Notes: generated from the letters alone by a model not told the origin. A stretch of DNA of 49,036 bases from Pseudomonadota bacterium (GCA_029779535.1 JAKPAG010000048.1:1-49036); one strand, 5' to 3'; shown: positions 9,401 through 17,733, counted from the stretch's first letter. Made by a program: numbers and translations.

Positions 9401-9823
9401 TCAGGCGCTGGGAAGCGCCTCGAGCGCGGCTTTCCAGGGTAGCAGGATCGCCCCGTGTCGCCCCGGAAAGTCGCGCGCCGGAGCAATTGCGGCAAGACCC
9501 GGCCAGTCGGGCTGGTCTCCCGCCCCGGACAGCCACGCTTCCAGGCCGGCCAGTGTGGCGGCCAGATCGGCGCGGGTGCGCCCCTTGGCGGCATCGGCAA
9601 AGATCGCGGCGGCGCCCTGGCCGATCGCGCAGGCCTGCGCCTTGAGGCCGATCCCCGTAATCGAGCCGCCCGCATCGCAGGCCAGCCCAAGTTCGATCCG
9701 GCTGCCGCAGGCGGGCGATCGCGCCGCGCCGCGCAGGGGCAGGTCCTCATCCAGCGGATAGGCGGCCAGCCGCGTCGCCAGCGCCAGCACTTCTGGCGAA
9801 TAGAGTCGCGCGGCGCCGCTCAT
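9401..9823 (-). CDS. NifU/IscU/SufU-like iron-sulfur scaffold protein lacking the third cysteine
   Basis: A 140-residue protein with the fold signature of IscU-type scaffolds, which hold nascent Fe-S clusters. The first cysteine lies in SPACGS (C39) and the second in QACAIGQGAA (C65). The position of the usual third cysteine near the C-terminus reads FPGRHGAILLPWKA, with Gly/Ala where the family normally has Cys. Cluster assembly on three cysteines therefore looks impossible without another ligand. The gene lies two bases downstream of cvpA, with no isc or suf genes nearby. It may have a regulatory or degenerate scaffold role; that is inference. Confidence 0.82.
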   Translation of the reverse strand: MSGAARLYSPEVLALATRLAAYPLDEDLPLRGAARSPACGSRIELGLACDAGGSITGIGLKAQACAIGQGAAAIFADAAKGRTRADLAATLAGLEAWLSGAGDQPDWPGLAAIAPARDFPGRHGAILLPWKAALEALPSA

Positions 9824-9825
9824 GG

Positions 9826-10404
9826 TCAGTCGGCCTTGTGTCCGGCGGGATGCCTGGCCTTGTGCTTGCCCTTGGCGGCATCGTCCAGCTTGGCCTGCTC
9901 GGCCTCGGCAGCGGCGCGGCGGCGTTCGGCGATCATGCTGACCAGCGCTTCGCTGCCAGCGTTGACGAAGGGATAGCTGCGCGACTGGGTGATCCAGGTC
10001 GGCCGCCCGCCCACGCCCCAGACCGTGTCATAGCCCAGCACCAGCACCGAAAAAGCCATGACCGCGATGATCGTGCCCTTGATCCCGCCAAAGCCGAAGC
10101 CCAGCAAACGGTCGATCGGACCGAGCACCGAATCCCGGCTCGCCTGGCCCAAACGGTCGGCCAGCAGGCGGAAAATCGCATAGGGAACCAGCAGCAGAAT
10201 GGCGAAAGCCAGCACTGCCGCGCCGGATTCGGTCCCGACATAGCCGACCAATTGTTCGCTCAGCGGAGTGTGCAGGTTATGGATTGCGACCAGCGCCAGG
10301 ACCCACGCGGCGAGCGAGAACACTTCCTGCACCAGCCCGCGCATGAACCCGGTGATCGCGCCAAGGCCGATCAGGATCATGATCGCAATGTCGAAACCCG
10401 TCAT
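9826..10404 (-). CDS. cvpA: CvpA family inner-membrane protein
   Basis: A 192-residue protein with four predicted membrane helices (about 5-22, 27-45, 62-82 and 105-124). It has the CvpA signature GAITGFMRGLVQEVFSLAAWV and PIDRLLGFGFGGIKG. The C-terminal 40 residues are hydrophilic and rich in Ala, Lys and His, and lie in the cytoplasm if the family topology holds. CvpA was named for colicin V production and is linked to envelope stress in enterobacteria. The gene sits between radA (11 bases upstream) and the scaffold gene. Confidence 0.9.
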   Translation of the reverse strand: MTGFDIAIMILIGLGAITGFMRGLVQEVFSLAAWVLALVAIHNLHTPLSEQLVGYVGTESGAAVLAFAILLLVPYAIFRLLADRLGQASRDSVLGPIDRLLGFGFGGIKGTIIAVMAFSVLVLGYDTVWGVGGRPTWITQSRSYPFVNAGSEALVSMIAERRRAAAEAEQAKLDDAAKGKHKARHPAGHKAD

Positions 10405-10415
10405 GGGCCAATGGG

Positions 10416-11783
10416 TTACGCCCCGCCCATGATCCGGTCAACCAGGTTCGGCAGCAGCGCAAGGCCGCGATAGCGCGATCCGTCGCTTCCACCGGGCACT
10501 TCGGCGGGGCCGAACGCGCTGCCAAAGCCCAGCTTGGCCGCTTCGCGCAGGCGGATCCCGCCGTGCGCCACGGGCCGGATCTCGCCCGCTAGCGACACTT
10601 CGCCGAACCACACGGCATCGGCGGGCAACGGCTTGTCCGCCAGCGCCGAAACCAGCGCGGCCGCCACCGCCAGGTCCGCCGCCGGATCGGTCAACCGATA
10701 GCCGCCCGCGACGTTGAGATAGACTTCGCAGGACGAGAAATTCAGCCCGCAGCGCGCCTCGAGCACGGCAAGCAGCATCGCCATGCGGCCATTGTCCCAG
10801 CCCACTACGGCGCGGCGCGGGGTGGCGCCGCTGGCGAGGCGCACGATCAGCGCCTGCACTTCGACCAGCACCGGGCGCGTGCCCTCCATCGCCGGGAAGA
10901 CCGAGCTGCCCGGCACCGGGTTTTCCCGCCCCGACAGGAACAGCATCGAAGGATTGCCCACCTCGCGCAGCCCCTGCCCTTCCATCGCGAAGACGCCGAT
11001 TTCGTCCACCGGGCCAAAGCGGTTCTTCAGGCTGCGCAGGATGCGGTACTGGTGGCTGCGCTCGCCCTCGAAGCTCATCACCACGTCAACCATGTGTTCC
11101 AGCACGCGCGGGCCGGCGATGGTCCCGTCCTTGGTGACGTGGCCGACCAGCACCAGCGCGGCACTGGTTTCCTTGGCATAGCGGATCAGCTCGAACGCGC
11201 AGCCGCGCACCTGGCTGACCGTGCCGGGCGCGCCCTCGATCGTGTCCGAATGCATGGTCTGGATCGAATCGATCACCAGCAGGGCCGGCGCGTCCATCTG
11301 GCCCAGCGTGGTCAGGATGTCGCGCACCGATGTCGCCGCCGCCAGCTGGATCGGCGCATTGGCCAGGCCCAGCCGTTCGGCACGCAGGCGCACCTGACCG
11401 GCCGCTTCCTCACCGCTGATATAGACCGCCGATCCGCCGGCCTTTGCCACGCTGGCCGCGGCCTGGAGCAGCAGGGTGCTTTTGCCGATGCCCGGATCAC
11501 CGCCCATCAGGATCGCGCTGCCCGGCACCAGCCCCCCGCCCAGCGCGCGGTCCAGTTCGGCAATGCCGGTGGAGCGGCGCTGCGGCACTTCGCCAGGCGC
11601 ATCAAGCGGTTCGAAGCGGATCGCCCGCCCGCCTGACGACAGATCGTGCTTGGCGGAAAAGACGGTGGCGGGGGCTTCCTCGCTCAAGGTGTTCCATTCG
11701 CCGCAATCGGCGCACTGGCCCTGCCAGCGGTGGGTGACGCTGCCACAGGCCTGGCAGACATAACGGCGTTTGGGCTTGGCCAT
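10416..11783 (-). CDS. radA: DNA repair protein RadA (Sms)
   Basis: A 455-residue RecA-like branch-migration helicase that acts in recombination and repair. The order is a C4 zinc finger (C10, C13, C24, C27), Walker A GGDPGIGKST (94-103), the RadA-specific motif KNRFGPVDEIG, and a C-terminal Lon-protease-like domain ending near the stop. The ATG at 11783 (MAKPKRRYVCQACG) is chosen over an upstream in-frame start at 11810 because it gives the family N-terminus directly. It is the first gene of a minus-strand series with cvpA and the Fe-S scaffold gene, and is divergent from the patatin gene. Confidence 0.96.
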   Translation of the reverse strand: MAKPKRRYVCQACGSVTHRWQGQCADCGEWNTLSEEAPATVFSAKHDLSSGGRAIRFEPLDAPGEVPQRRSTGIAELDRALGGGLVPGSAILMGGDPGIGKSTLLLQAAASVAKAGGSAVYISGEEAAGQVRLRAERLGLANAPIQLAAATSVRDILTTLGQMDAPALLVIDSIQTMHSDTIEGAPGTVSQVRGCAFELIRYAKETSAALVLVGHVTKDGTIAGPRVLEHMVDVVMSFEGERSHQYRILRSLKNRFGPVDEIGVFAMEGQGLREVGNPSMLFLSGRENPVPGSSVFPAMEGTRPVLVEVQALIVRLASGATPRRAVVGWDNGRMAMLLAVLEARCGLNFSSCEVYLNVAGGYRLTDPAADLAVAAALVSALADKPLPADAVWFGEVSLAGEIRPVAHGGIRLREAAKLGFGSAFGPAEVPGGSDGSRYRGLALLPNLVDRIMGGA

Positions 11784-11888
11784 GGCCTCGCGATAAATGG
11801 AACGTAGCAAGAACGCAAGCCGCCAATCCGCACATTCGCCGATGTGAAGGGCTTGGCGCTGTCAGGGATAATCTGCCAAAGTGCGGCC

Positions 11889-14210
11889 ATGCGGCAGAAG
11901 GAACTTCGCATCGCCCTGGTCTGCTATGGCGGGGTAAGCCTGGCGGTCTACATGCACGGCGTGACCAAGGAGCTGTGGAAGCTCGCCCGCGCCAGCCGCG
12001 CCCAGATCGCCGGAGAGGAATCGCAGGGCGATACCGAAGCGGTCTATGCCCGGCTGCTGCACCTGATGGAACGGCACCACGGCCTGCGCATGCGGGTGCT
12101 GCCCGACATCGTCGCGGGGGCCAGCGCGGGCGGGATCAACGGGGTGTTCCTCGCCCAGGCGATCCATTCGGGGCAAAGCCTCGAGCCCTTGACCGAGCTG
12201 TGGCTTGAGCGCGCCGACGTCGACGTGCTGCTCGATCCCGATGCACGGCCGTGGTCGCGGATCAGCAAGTTCTGGGCGATGCCCCTGGTCTACTGGATGC
12301 TCAAACGTCCGGGCAACGTGGTGTCCGCCAGCGTCGCGCGCGAAACCCGCAGCGAGGTGCGCGCCAAGCTGTCGCGCCTGATTCGTTCGCGCTGGTTCGA
12401 ACCGCCGTTCGGCGGGCTCGGCTTTTCGCGCCTGCTGCGCGAGGCGCTGGACGCCATGGCCCAGGCCCCGGCCGGCCCGCCGCTGCTCCCGCCCGGCCAC
12501 CCGCTCGACCTGTTCGTCACCGCGACCGACTTCAAGGGCCACCTTGAGCGGCTGCACCTTCACTCCCCCGAAACGATCGAGGAGAGCGAGCATCGCCTGT
12601 CGATCGGGTTCCGCGCCGATACGCCGCAGCAGCCGGGCGGCTGCCTCGCCCCGCCGCTGGAACTGGTCTTCGCGGCGCGCGCCACGGCCAGCTTTCCGGG
12701 CGCATTCCCCTCGCTCGAACTGGCCGAGATCGATGCGCTGGCGGCCGAGCGCGGCGAAGGCTGGAACAGCCGCACCGCCTTTGTCGAACGGATCATGCCC
12801 GAACACAGCCAGCGCGGCGATGCCGAGCATGTCTCGCTGATCGACGGGTCGGTGCTGGTCAATGCGCCATTTGCCGAAGCGATGAACGTGCTGCGCGACC
12901 GCCCCGCCCAGCGCGAGGTGGACCGCCGCTTCGTCTATATCGACCCCAAGCCCGACCGGATCGGTGGCCTGCGCCTGGGCGATCCGCGCCCGCCGGGGTT
13001 CTTCTCGGTGATCTTCGGCTCGCTGTCCTCGATCCCGCGCGAACAGCCGGTGCGCGACAACCTGGAAGTGATCGCCCGGCGGTCGCGCGAGCTGGGCGCG
13101 CTGCGCCACCTGATCGAGGCGCTGCGCCCGGAAATCGAACAGGCGATCGAGACCGAATTCGGCCACACCCTGTTCCTCGACCGGCCGACCCAGGAACGGC
13201 TGACCAAGTGGCGCGGACGGGCGCAGGAATCGGCGGCGCGGCGCGCCGGCTTTGCCTATCACGGCTACGGCCAGGTGAAGTTTGCCGGGATCATCGAAAG
13301 CCTGGCCGAAGACTTGCTGGCCGCCGCGCCGGAACTGGCTTTGCCCGATACCAGCGCGATTGCCGAACGACTGGGGCGGCACCTGGCCGCGCAGGGGCTC
13401 GATCACCTGTCAGCGGCCAGGGGCGGCGCGTCCGAGGCTACCGTGGCCTTCTACCGCGAGCATGACCTGCGCTACCGCATCCGCCGCCTGCGCCTGCTCG
13501 CCCGCCGCCTGTCCGAGGACTGGGATGACATCGACGCCGAACACCCTGCTGCGCGCGAGGCAGCGCGGGAAGTGGTCTACCGCGCGCTGGCGCTCTATTT
13601 CGACCGCGAGACGACCGCGGCGCTGGGGCGCGACTTTCCCGCCATTGCCCGTCAGGTATTCGAGGATCCCGGCCTGGTGCTGGCGACCATCGCCACCCGC
13701 CGCCAGCTTGGCGCGACCGACCTGGTGGTCGATGCGCTGCTGGCCGAAGCGCTGCAGGATGCCCCGCGCGAGTTGCGGCGGCGGATCCTGCTGACCTACC
13801 TGGGGTTCCCCTATTACGACACGGTGACCCTGCCCTTGCTGCTGGGGATCGGCACAACCGAGATCGAACCGGCCAAGGTGGACCGCATCAGCCCGAACGA
13901 CTGCAATTCGATTCGGCCCGGCGGCGCGCGAGAGACGCTGCGCGGGGTGGAGTTCTACAACTTCGGTGCCTTCTTCAGCCGCGCCTACCGCGAGAACGAC
14001 TACCTGTGGGGGCGGCTGCACGGCGCTGAACGGATGATCGACCTGGTTGCGTCCAGCCTTCCGCATGGCGCGATCATCGATCCGGCGGAACTGGCCGCGC
14101 TGAAACGTGACGCCTTCCTGGCGATCCTCGATGCCGAGGAGGCCCGCCTGCGCGCCGATCCGCAGCTGGTCGCCACCATACGCGCCGAAGTGCTGGCCGC
14201 CGCGGGCTGA
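11889..14210 (+). CDS. Patatin-like phospholipase family protein with long C-terminal region
   Basis: A 773-residue protein. Its N-terminal patatin domain (about 7-325) has the glycine-rich oxyanion region (VCYGGVSLAVYMHGV), the nucleophile elbow GASAG with S79, and the catalytic aspartate in LIDGSV (D319), the Ser-Asp dyad of patatins. The C-terminal half (about 360-773) is helical, rich in Arg/Ala/Leu, and matches the large actinobacterial/alphaproteobacterial 'patatin-like protein' type with a DUF3376-like region. No signal peptide is seen, so a cytoplasmic or membrane-peripheral lipid acyl hydrolase is likely. The start at 11889 is preferred to an in-frame ATG at 11844 because the conserved sequence begins there. 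The substrate is unknown. Confidence 0.87.
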   Translation: MRQKELRIALVCYGGVSLAVYMHGVTKELWKLARASRAQIAGEESQGDTEAVYARLLHLMERHHGLRMRVLPDIVAGASAGGINGVFLAQAIHSGQSLEPLTELWLERADVDVLLDPDARPWSRISKFWAMPLVYWMLKRPGNVVSASVARETRSEVRAKLSRLIRSRWFEPPFGGLGFSRLLREALDAMAQAPAGPPLLPPGHPLDLFVTATDFKGHLERLHLHSPETIEESEHRLSIGFRADTPQQPGGCLAPPLELVFAARATASFPGAFPSLELAEIDALAAERGEGWNSRTAFVERIMPEHSQRGDAEHVSLIDGSVLVNAPFAEAMNVLRDRPAQREVDRRFVYIDPKPDRIGGLRLGDPRPPGFFSVIFGSLSSIPREQPVRDNLEVIARRSRELGALRHLIEALRPEIEQAIETEFGHTLFLDRPTQERLTKWRGRAQESAARRAGFAYHGYGQVKFAGIIESLAEDLLAAAPELALPDTSAIAERLGRHLAAQGLDHLSAARGGASEATVAFYREHDLRYRIRRLRLLARRLSEDWDDIDAEHPAAREAAREVVYRALALYFDRETTAALGRDFPAIARQVFEDPGLVLATIATRRQLGATDLVVDALLAEALQDAPRELRRRILLTYLGFPYYDTVTLPLLLGIGTTEIEPAKVDRISPNDCNSIRPGGARETLRGVEFYNFGAFFSRAYRENDYLWGRLHGAERMIDLVASSLPHGAIIDPAELAALKRDAFLAILDAEEARLRADPQLVATIRAEVLAAAG

Positions 14211-14223
14211 GCGCTCGACACAA

Positions 14224-14255
14224 CGAAAAAGGGCAGCCTTCGCAGGCCGCCCTTT
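14224..14255 (-). terminator. Intrinsic terminator of the F0 ATP synthase operon
   Basis: Read on the minus strand, an 11-pair stem (AAAGGGCGGCC / GGCTGCCCTTT, one G-U pair) with a six-base loop is followed by a short T run. It lies 22 bases after the atpF stop and 13 bases after the patatin stop. On the plus strand the same stem has one A-C mismatch and no good T run, so it should work mainly for the atp operon. Confidence 0.8.
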
Positions 14256-14277
14256 CCCTCTCCAACCGGATAATGCG

Positions 14278-14841
14278 TCAGAGGCCGGCGATCGCCCCAT
14301 CGACCAAGGCCTTGTCGGCCTTGGCGTCGTGGTTCGCGGCAATCAGACCGCGCGCGGCACTGGTAGCAGCTTCGGCTGCCTTGGCACGCAGTTCGGCCAC
14401 GGCGCCGCGTTCGGCGGCGGCGATCTTGTCTTCCGCCATGCGTTCGCGGCGGGCGATCAGATCGGTGGTATCGGCTTCGGCCCTGGCGACGATGGCCTGC
14501 GCTTCATGCTGGGCATGAGCCAGCATTTCGGCGGCTTCCTTTTCGGCGCCAGCGATCTTGTCGGCATATTCCTTGCGCAGCGCTTCGGCCTCGGCGCGCA
14601 GCGCCTTGGCTTCATCAAGCTGCTTGCGGATTTCGGCAATGCCCGAATCCAGACCCGAGGCGATCAGCGCCGGGACCTTCTTCCACACCATGATCGCGAT
14701 CAGCAGCGCCATCGACAGCGCCACCCACATGCCGGGGGTCAGCCCCAGCGCGGCGGGTTCGGCGTGACCGCCGCCATGTTCGCCGGCAGCGGCGCCATGT
14801 TCGGCCGCGGCAGTAACGGCAAGCGCCAGCAGGTTAGCCAT
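14278..14841 (-). CDS. atpF: ATP synthase F0 subunit b
   Basis: A 187-residue peripheral-stalk subunit. One membrane helix (about 35-52, PGMWVALSMALLIAIMVW) is followed by a long charged coiled coil rich in Ala, Glu, Lys and Arg (about 60-170), which holds the F1 head. The segment before the helix is unusually His/Gly/Ala-rich (EHGAAAGEHGGGHAEP). It is the second of two b-type genes and overlaps the end of the b' gene by eight bases. It is the last gene of the operon. Confidence 0.93.
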   Translation of the reverse strand: MANLLALAVTAAAEHGAAAGEHGGGHAEPAALGLTPGMWVALSMALLIAIMVWKKVPALIASGLDSGIAEIRKQLDEAKALRAEAEALRKEYADKIAGAEKEAAEMLAHAQHEAQAIVARAEADTTDLIARRERMAEDKIAAAERGAVAELRAKAAEAATSAARGLIAANHDAKADKALVDGAIAGL

Positions 14842-15325
14842 TGAGCGCCTCCTTCACGGCTGCCTGGGCAGCCTTGGCATCGACCTTCACGCCAGCGAGA
14901 CGCGAGACGATATCGGCGGCGGCATCGGCCGCAACCTGTTCGATTTCCTTGAGCGCACCGCTGCGCGCGGTCGCGATCTGGGCTTCGGCCTCACCGACGC
15001 GGGCGTCGATCCTGGCCTGGGCCTGCGCCAGGCGGGCTTCACTTGCCTTGGCCGCTTCGGCCTTGGCCTTGGCGATCACGGCCTGGGCTTCGCCGCGCTG
15101 GGCATTGGCCTGGACGCGCCACGCATCCTCTTCCGCATTCGCGGCAGACCGGGCTGCCTCGGCGGCAGCAAGGTCGGCGGCGATCTGCTTGTCGCGCGCT
15201 TCAACGGTGGCCATGACCTTGGGCACCATGCCCCGGCCGATGACAAAGAAGATGAAGCCGAAGAAGATCAGCAGCCAGAAGACCTGGCTGGCATAAGTCT
15301 CGGCGAGCTGCGAGATTTGAGGCAT
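14834..15325 (-). CDS. atpF': ATP synthase F0 subunit b'
   Basis: A 163-residue paralogue of subunit b, forming the heterodimeric b-b' stalk found in photosynthetic and many other alphaproteobacteria. The N-terminus MPQISQLAETYASQVFWLLIF leads into one membrane helix (about 14-34), followed by VPKVMATVEARDKQIAADL and an Ala-rich coiled coil to the end. It lies between atpE and atpF. A strong hairpin occupies the gap to atpE. Confidence 0.93.
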   Translation of the reverse strand: MPQISQLAETYASQVFWLLIFFGFIFFVIGRGMVPKVMATVEARDKQIAADLAAAEAARSAANAEEDAWRVQANAQRGEAQAVIAKAKAEAAKASEARLAQAQARIDARVGEAEAQIATARSGALKEIEQVAADAAADIVSRLAGVKVDAKAAQAAVKEALNG

Positions 15326-15352
15326 CGGAGCGTCCGCATTTGCCCGGCCGGC

Positions 15353-15379
15353 GCCGCCTCCCGCTTGTCAGGAGGCGGC
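15353..15379 (-). promoter_or_regulatory. Intercistronic hairpin between atpE and atpF'
   Basis: A perfect nine-pair stem (GCCGCCTCC / GGAGGCGGC) with a nine-base loop lies in the 85-base gap between the c-subunit stop and the b' start. No T run follows on the minus strand, so it is more likely an mRNA stabiliser or partial attenuator than a full terminator. This would fit the need for many more c subunits than b'. The role is inferred. Confidence 0.6.
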
Positions 15380-15410
15380 GACCAGCCGGTCGGGTATCAG
15401 GTTCGCGAGG

Positions 15411-15638
15411 TCAGGCGACGAAGATCAGGATCATCGCGACGACGAACGAGAGCAGGCCCAGAAGTTCGGCGGCGGCGAAGCCGATGAACAGGCGGCCCTG
15501 CTGGCCGTCGGCGGCACCCGGGTTGCGCAGCGCGCTTTCCAGGAACGAACCGAACACGTTACCGACGCCGATGGCGGCCATGCCGGCGCCGATGGCAGCG
15601 AGACCAGCACCGATCAGCTTGGCGCTTGCAGGTTCCAT
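15411..15638 (-). CDS. atpE: ATP synthase F0 subunit c
   Basis: A 75-residue proteolipid of the rotor ring with two membrane helices (about 8-34 and 50-74) joined by the polar loop [13 protein letters not shown]. The first helix has the repeated glycines ([17 protein letters not shown]) that pack the ring. The ion-binding carboxylate is E58 in [10 protein letters not shown]. No sodium-type ligand set is evident, so a proton ring is expected. The start has a textbook ribosome binding site, AAGGAG, seven to eight bases upstream, in line with high translation. Confidence 0.96.
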   Translation of the reverse strand: MEPASAKLIGAGLAAIGAGMAAIGVGNVFGSFLESALRNPGAADGQQGRLFIGFAAAELLGLLSFVVAMILIFVA

Positions 15639-15701
15639 AGTGATAACTCCTTTTCCTTGAATTCGGTTGGATTGACTTGGAAATCTAAGTTCAGAGAAAA
15701 C

Positions 15702-16490
15702 TCAGTGCAGGTTCTCGGCGTCGTTGAGATACAGCGAGGTCAACAGCGCGAAGACATAGGCCTGGATGCCCGCCACCAGCAGCTCAAGCGCGCAGATGGC
15801 CACCATCAGCAGGAAGCTGGGCAGGCCGACAATGCCGCCCCACAGCAGGCCGGAATTGGCGCTGTCGATCACGAAGCTCGACAGCACTTCCAGCAGCACG
15901 TGGCCGGCCATCATCGCCACGAACAGTCGCAGAGCGAGGCTGAACGGGCGGACCAGGAACGAGATCAGCTCGATGATCGGGATCAGCCACAGCAGCCACC
16001 ACGGCGTGCCGTGCGGCACGAACAGCGAGAAGAAGTGCAGGCCGTGCCGGGCAAAGCCGACGATCAGCACGATCGCGAACGACAGCACCGCCAGCACGCC
16101 GGTCACGGTGAAGTGGCTGGTGGGGGTGAAGGGATGGACGCCGACGAGCATCAAGGGCAGCAGCCCGAGCAGGTTGGCGAACAGGATGAAGCTGAAGATC
16201 GAGAAGATGTAGGGGACGTACTTCTTGCCGGCCGGGCCGATGTTGGCGGCCAGCAGGTTGTCGATGAAGCCGGTCAGGCTTTCGACCGCCATCTGCCAGC
16301 GGCCGGGGACCAGCTGACGCTTCATTCCGCCCCACACGAATACGAACAGCACGGCGGCGGTAATCGCCATCCACAGCGCCGAATTGGTGAAAGCGATGTT
16401 ATAGCCCGCGAGTTGCCAGTGATCGGTGCCGAACATCGGCTCGATCGAGAACTGGTGCATCGGGTCGACTTTTCCGCCTTCGGCTGCCAC
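15702..16490 (-). CDS. atpB: ATP synthase F0 subunit a
   Basis: The stator channel subunit, about 262 residues, with five to six membrane helices. The essential arginine lies in SLALRLFVAMMAGH in the fourth to fifth helix region. The C-terminal LVAGIQAYVFALLTSLYL is the family hallmark. I chose GTG at 16490 (giving MAAEGGKVDPMHQF) because GAGG lies eight bases upstream and it matches my recollection of sphingomonad AtpB. An in-frame GTG at 16508 would add six residues, with no ribosome binding site. The gene follows atpI and precedes atpE. Confidence 0.94.
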   Translation of the reverse strand: MAAEGGKVDPMHQFSIEPMFGTDHWQLAGYNIAFTNSALWMAITAAVLFVFVWGGMKRQLVPGRWQMAVESLTGFIDNLLAANIGPAGKKYVPYIFSIFSFILFANLLGLLPLMLVGVHPFTPTSHFTVTGVLAVLSFAIVLIVGFARHGLHFFSLFVPHGTPWWLLWLIPIIELISFLVRPFSLALRLFVAMMAGHVLLEVLSSFVIDSANSGLLWGGIVGLPSFLLMVAICALELLVAGIQAYVFALLTSLYLNDAENLH

Positions 16491-16533
16491 GCGTCCTGCC
16501 TCTTTCACTTCGTCATATGCGCAGCAGCGCCCA

Positions 16534-16854
16534 TTATTCGGGGCGCTGCGACGACATCCGGATGATGTTCCTGAAGGCCACGACGATCCCGAGGGACATC
16601 ACCGCCAACAGACCCCAGGGGGCGGTTCCGGCAAACTGGTCAATGACCCAGCCGATGAACGCGCCGCCACCGATTCCCCCCAGCAATTCCGCCAGAACCT
16701 TGCTGCCGATGCGATAGCTCGCGTCGGATTCAACGGTTCCCTGCGGGCAATTGCGTTGATCTTCCCGCTCTTTGGCGGCTTTGAGCCGCGCATCGAGCGC
16801 GTCAATCCGCGCATCTTCGCCAATGGGGTCTCGTGCAGGTGGCTCGTCGTTCAT
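16534..16854 (-). CDS. atpI: AtpI/AtpZ-type ATP synthase accessory protein
   Basis: A 106-residue membrane protein with a charged N-terminal helix (IDALDARLKAAKERED) and two membrane segments (about 45-65 and 73-93) carrying ELLGGIGGGAFIGWVIDQF. AtpI proteins help assemble the c ring or supply Mg/Ca. As first gene of the F0 operon its place is typical. The ATG at 16854 has CAGGGGAGCTGGC directly before it and is preferred to a longer reading frame opening at 16992, whose N-terminal part looks non-coding. Confidence 0.88.
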   Translation of the reverse strand: MNDEPPARDPIGEDARIDALDARLKAAKEREDQRNCPQGTVESDASYRIGSKVLAELLGGIGGGAFIGWVIDQFAGTAPWGLLAVMSLGIVVAFRNIIRMSSQRPE

Positions 16855-16954
16855 GCCAGCTCCCCTGATATGCAGGCAAACACGGCACGGGCAACGGCTG
16901 CCCGCCGAGGGCGCCGACCCCTTAGCAGCCACGGCATCCAAGTCAACACCAAGA

Positions 16955-16989
16955 GAAAGGCCTCCCCCCAAGTGATGTGGAAGGAGGCC
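16955..16989 (-). terminator. Intrinsic terminator after ydbH-ynbE-ydbL
   Basis: On the minus strand GGCCTCC pairs with GGAGGCC around a 17-base loop, followed by a T-rich tract (TTTCTCTT). It starts about 20 bases after the ydbL stop and separates this operon from the F0 operon that follows in the same direction. Confidence 0.7.
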
Positions 16990-17010
16990 CAAATCTGGCA
17001 GGACTGGCGC

Positions 17011-17442
17011 TTACTGCGCCGGTGGCGCGCCCTTCGGGCAGCGGCTGTCGAGCAGCGGCGGCGCTGCGGTGCGGGTATACCACTTGCCGTCCGGCCCTTC
17101 GTACTTCTCGCCCGGCGCGGTGCGCTGGATCGCCAGGCAGCCGGCTGTGAAGGCGTAATCGTCGATCGTCGCCTTCTGGGCCTCGGCCTTATCGGCATAG
17201 ACCGCGCGGCGCTTGATGTTGATGTCTTCCGCCATGTGGCGGATTTCCGGGCTGGGGGCCGCCGGAAAACCCAGATAGCCGTCAGCCCCCTCGCCCACCT
17301 GCCCGTTGGCGCGGGCGGCGGCATAGGCCGGGTCGCGCTGCTGCGCCGAGGCGGGAGCGGCCAGCGTCAGCGCGGCCAGCACGGCCGCCCCGGCCAGCAG
17401 CATGGCGGGCTTGCGGCGGGTCTGTTCACGAAGCGGCATCAT
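17011..17442 (-). CDS. ydbL: YdbL family periplasmic protein (DUF1318)
   Basis: A 143-residue secreted protein. A signal peptide covers about residues 1-33 (basic start, hydrophobic MLLAGAAVLAALTLAA, cleavage after ASA). The mature part has the family stretch EDINIKRRAVYADKAEAQ, then two cysteines (about 101 and 135) that could form a disulfide. In Escherichia coli YdbL works with YdbH and YnbE, and is thought to keep YnbE from over-multimerising. The gene is third in ydbH-ynbE-ydbL, 18 bases after ynbE. The C-terminal tail with GPDGKWYTRTAAPP is longer than the E. coli protein. Confidence 0.82.
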   Translation of the reverse strand: MMPLREQTRRKPAMLLAGAAVLAALTLAAPASAQQRDPAYAAARANGQVGEGADGYLGFPAAPSPEIRHMAEDINIKRRAVYADKAEAQKATIDDYAFTAGCLAIQRTAPGEKYEGPDGKWYTRTAAPPLLDSRCPKGAPPAQ

Positions 17443-17460
17443 CAGCTGTTCTCCAAAATC

Positions 17461-17733
17461 CTAGAAAATATCGGGGTTGTCCTGAATCGTGTTCCCGGCA
17501 TCCGCCGCGAGCCGATAGACCACCTCCTGCTTGATGTTGATGTTCAACTCGATCACGATCGGCTTGTCCGGCGCATTTACCGAAATGCACCCGCCCAGCG
17601 CCATCGTGCCGCCCACCAACAGTCCCAGCGCGCTCGCGCCTCGCCGGGTCGGCCACCGTTTCCCACGCTCGTTCCTGTCCATCGGACCGGTTGTCGCAAG
17701 GTGGGCGCGGTTGGTCAATTGCGGGTTCTTCAT
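17461..17733 (-). CDS. ynbE: YnbE-like outer-membrane lipoprotein
   Basis: A small lipoprotein. The lipobox ALGGC places the lipidated cysteine at residue 49 of the longest form. The mature part IVIELNINIKQEVVYRL is the diagnostic YnbE segment, which forms beta strands that extend the YdbH groove to the outer membrane. Two starts are possible. ATG at 17733 overlaps the ydbH stop in an ATGA and has AGGA nine bases upstream, but gives a very long signal peptide. ATG at 17682 gives a normal 31-residue signal but lacks a ribosome binding site. Confidence 0.82.
   Translation of the reverse strand: MKNPQLTNRAHLATTGPMDRNERGKRWPTRRGASALGLLVGGTMALGGCISVNAPDKPIVIELNINIKQEVVYRLAADAGNTIQDNPDIF

Noticed and set aside
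11862..13406. 514-codon minus-strand frame opposite the patatin gene
   Set aside because: The plus strand has an intact patatin domain with catalytic residues. The minus frame shows only the composition of an antisense frame.
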